Shown here in pieces: positions 6,197 through 7,045 of a stretch of 7,045 nt of DNA. The translations under genes and the position numbers were made by a program. Numbering within the stretch: the first letter of the stretch is position 1; every line of letters begins with the position of its first letter. Origin of the DNA: Caryophanales bacterium UBA3835 (GTDB taxonomy: Bacteria > Bacillota_I > Bacilli_A > RFN20 > CAG-826); the NCBI GenBank assembly GCA_002392945.1, contig DGHZ01000018.1, positions 17,165-24,209 of the forward strand. Direction: 5' to 3'. A model generated the notes under the pieces. That model did no database searches. It was not told the origin of the DNA and saw only the letters and a program-made list of their open reading frames with translations.

Positions 6197-6219
6197 TAAG
6201 TAGTAGGATACTATATAAT
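6191..6219 (+). promoter_or_regulatory. Promoter of the ZIP transporter gene
   Basis: TTCAAA (6191-6196), a 17-bp spacer and a perfect TATAAT (6214-6219) form a SigA-type promoter with the same hexamers and spacing as the divergent flippase promoter. The predicted start is near 6226, giving a leader of about 15 nt. A ribosome-binding-like GCGAGG (6225-6230) would lie at its extreme 5' end, 10 nt before the ATG. Confidence 0.75.
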
Positions 6220-6240
6220 ATACAGCGAGGTTTTTTATTT

Positions 6241-7038
6241 ATGCCTGATTATGTTTATGCGATTATTGGTACAGCAATTATCTTTGGTGCCACAACTATT
6301 GGTTCTGCTTTAGTTTTCTTTTTTCATAAAGCTGGATTAACTAAAACGATTGGTCGAATATTTACTGGGTTTGCTTCTGGCGTGATGCTATCTGCTTCTT
6401 TCTTCGGTTTATTAAAACCGGCAATCTTTGAATCTAACGTTACATATATGCCGCCTTCAGTCATTGCTGGGATATCTGTTGTAGCTGGGGCATTGTTTTT
6501 ATGGGGTATTGATAAATTAGTTCCTCATATTCATTCTTCTAATAACAAAGAAGAAGGTATTAGAACTAAGCATTTAAATAAAGACCAAAAGATGTTTTTA
6601 GCGGTTACTATTCATAATATTCCAGAAGGACTATCGGTTGGTGTTGCTTTTGGTGTAGCTTTAGCTAATCCCGGTAATCACACTTTATTAATGGGTGCAT
6701 TATTTTTAGCGGTTGGTATTGGTATACAAAATGTTACTGAAGGTGCCGCTGTATCTTTACCAATTAAAGCAGATACTGGAAAATCAACAAAAGCATTTTT
6801 ATTTGGGATGTTTTCTGGAATAGTGGAGCCTATCGCTGCGGTTATTGGTTTATTCTTTGCAATGCAAATTCAAGAAGTAATGCCTTGGGCCTTAAGTTTT
6901 GCAGCAGGTTGTATGATTTATGTTGTTGCAGAAGAAATGATTCCTGAAATCAAAGAAAATGAACATGATCACTTTGGTGTGTGGGCATTTATTATCGGCT
7001 TTGTGTTAATGATGCTTCTAGATTGCATTCAATTCTAA
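6241..7038 (+). CDS. ZIP-family divalent metal transporter (265 aa)
   Basis: This membrane transporter of the ZIP family (bacterial ZupT/GufA-like branch) most likely imports zinc or another divalent metal such as manganese or iron. The diagnostic metal-site motifs are HNIPEG (125-130, His125, Asn126, Glu129) in the fourth membrane helix and QNVTEG (163-168, Gln163, Asn164, Glu167) in the fifth. Supporting blocks are GFASGVMLSASFFGLLKPA (43-61), a His-containing loop DKLVPHIHSS (91-100), GIVEP (193-197) and AEEMIPE (230-236). About eight helices fit the usual topology, and 265 residues is a normal length. In the second motif a Thr replaces the Pro that many relatives have (QNFPEG). It is transcribed divergently from the flippase operon from its own promoter. 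The TAA is 7 bp from the window edge, so no terminator can be seen. The metal cannot be fixed from sequence. Confidence 0.93.
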   Translation: MPDYVYAIIGTAIIFGATTIGSALVFFFHKAGLTKTIGRIFTGFASGVMLSASFFGLLKPAIFESNVTYMPPSVIAGISVVAGALFLWGIDKLVPHIHSSNNKEEGIRTKHLNKDQKMFLAVTIHNIPEGLSVGVAFGVALANPGNHTLLMGALFLAVGIGIQNVTEGAAVSLPIKADTGKSTKAFLFGMFSGIVEPIAAVIGLFFAMQIQEVMPWALSFAAGCMIYVVAEEMIPEIKENEHDHFGVWAFIIGFVLMMLLDCIQF

Positions 7039-7045
7039 TTATTTA

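Noticed and set aside
1..7045. Possible TGA-to-Trp recoding, suggested by the Mollicutes-like style and by the absence of TGA stops
   Set aside because: The genes contain no in-frame TGA and all visible tryptophans use TGG. With only seven stop codons, the lack of TGA stops is not informative.

Overview
The window is AT-rich bacterial DNA (by eye roughly one third G+C). It has the style of the low-GC Bacilli/Mollicutes-like branch of the Firmicutes, such as the uncultured gut RF39/Acholeplasma-related lineages. This rests on the base composition, the Lys/Ile/Asn-rich proteins, the AAGGAGG-type Shine-Dalgarno sites, a type II lipoprotein signal, and U-tailed hairpin terminators. Every gene stops at TAA or TAG, and the reading frames contain no in-frame TGA, so the standard bacterial code fits. 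The taxonomic placement is an inference.

Layout: (1) 39-1067, plus strand, an unrecognised polytopic membrane protein closed by a strong intrinsic terminator at 1086-1122. (2) 1068-1434, a 367-bp gap that is not empty. It holds the terminator, a perfect 15-bp palindrome, a 48-codon very acidic ORF (1232-1378) with a good ribosome binding site, and a second strong terminator touching its stop codon. (3) 1435-3736, plus strand, a two-gene operon: a roughly 11-12-segment membrane protein resembling Wzy/O-antigen polymerases or ligases, overlapping a tyrosine-rich lipoprotein by 8 bp. (4) 6145-3733, minus strand, a second two-gene operon: a Wzx-type polysaccharide flippase overlapping a TupA-like ATP-grasp protein by 8 bp. 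Operons 3 and 4 converge, and their last genes overlap by 4 bp so that both stop codons use one CTAG. (5) 6146-6240, a compact divergent promoter region with two TTCAAA-N17-TATAAT promoters whose -35 boxes form an inverted repeat. (6) 6241-7038, plus strand, a ZIP-family metal transporter.

How the genes fit together: a flippase, a polymerase/ligase-like membrane protein, an ATP-grasp enzyme of the family known from teichuronopeptide synthesis, and a surface lipoprotein suggest a small module for exporting, joining and possibly amino-acid-decorating a cell-surface polymer. No glycosyltransferase, sugar-nucleotide gene or chain-length regulator lies in the window, so the sugar chain would have to be built elsewhere in the genome. 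The ZIP transporter and the first membrane protein have no visible link to this module.

I see no tRNA, rRNA, CRISPR array, transposase or prophage gene. The most novel candidates are the isolated acidic micro-ORF with its palindrome, and the two-operon surface-polymer module with its uncharacterised lipoprotein.
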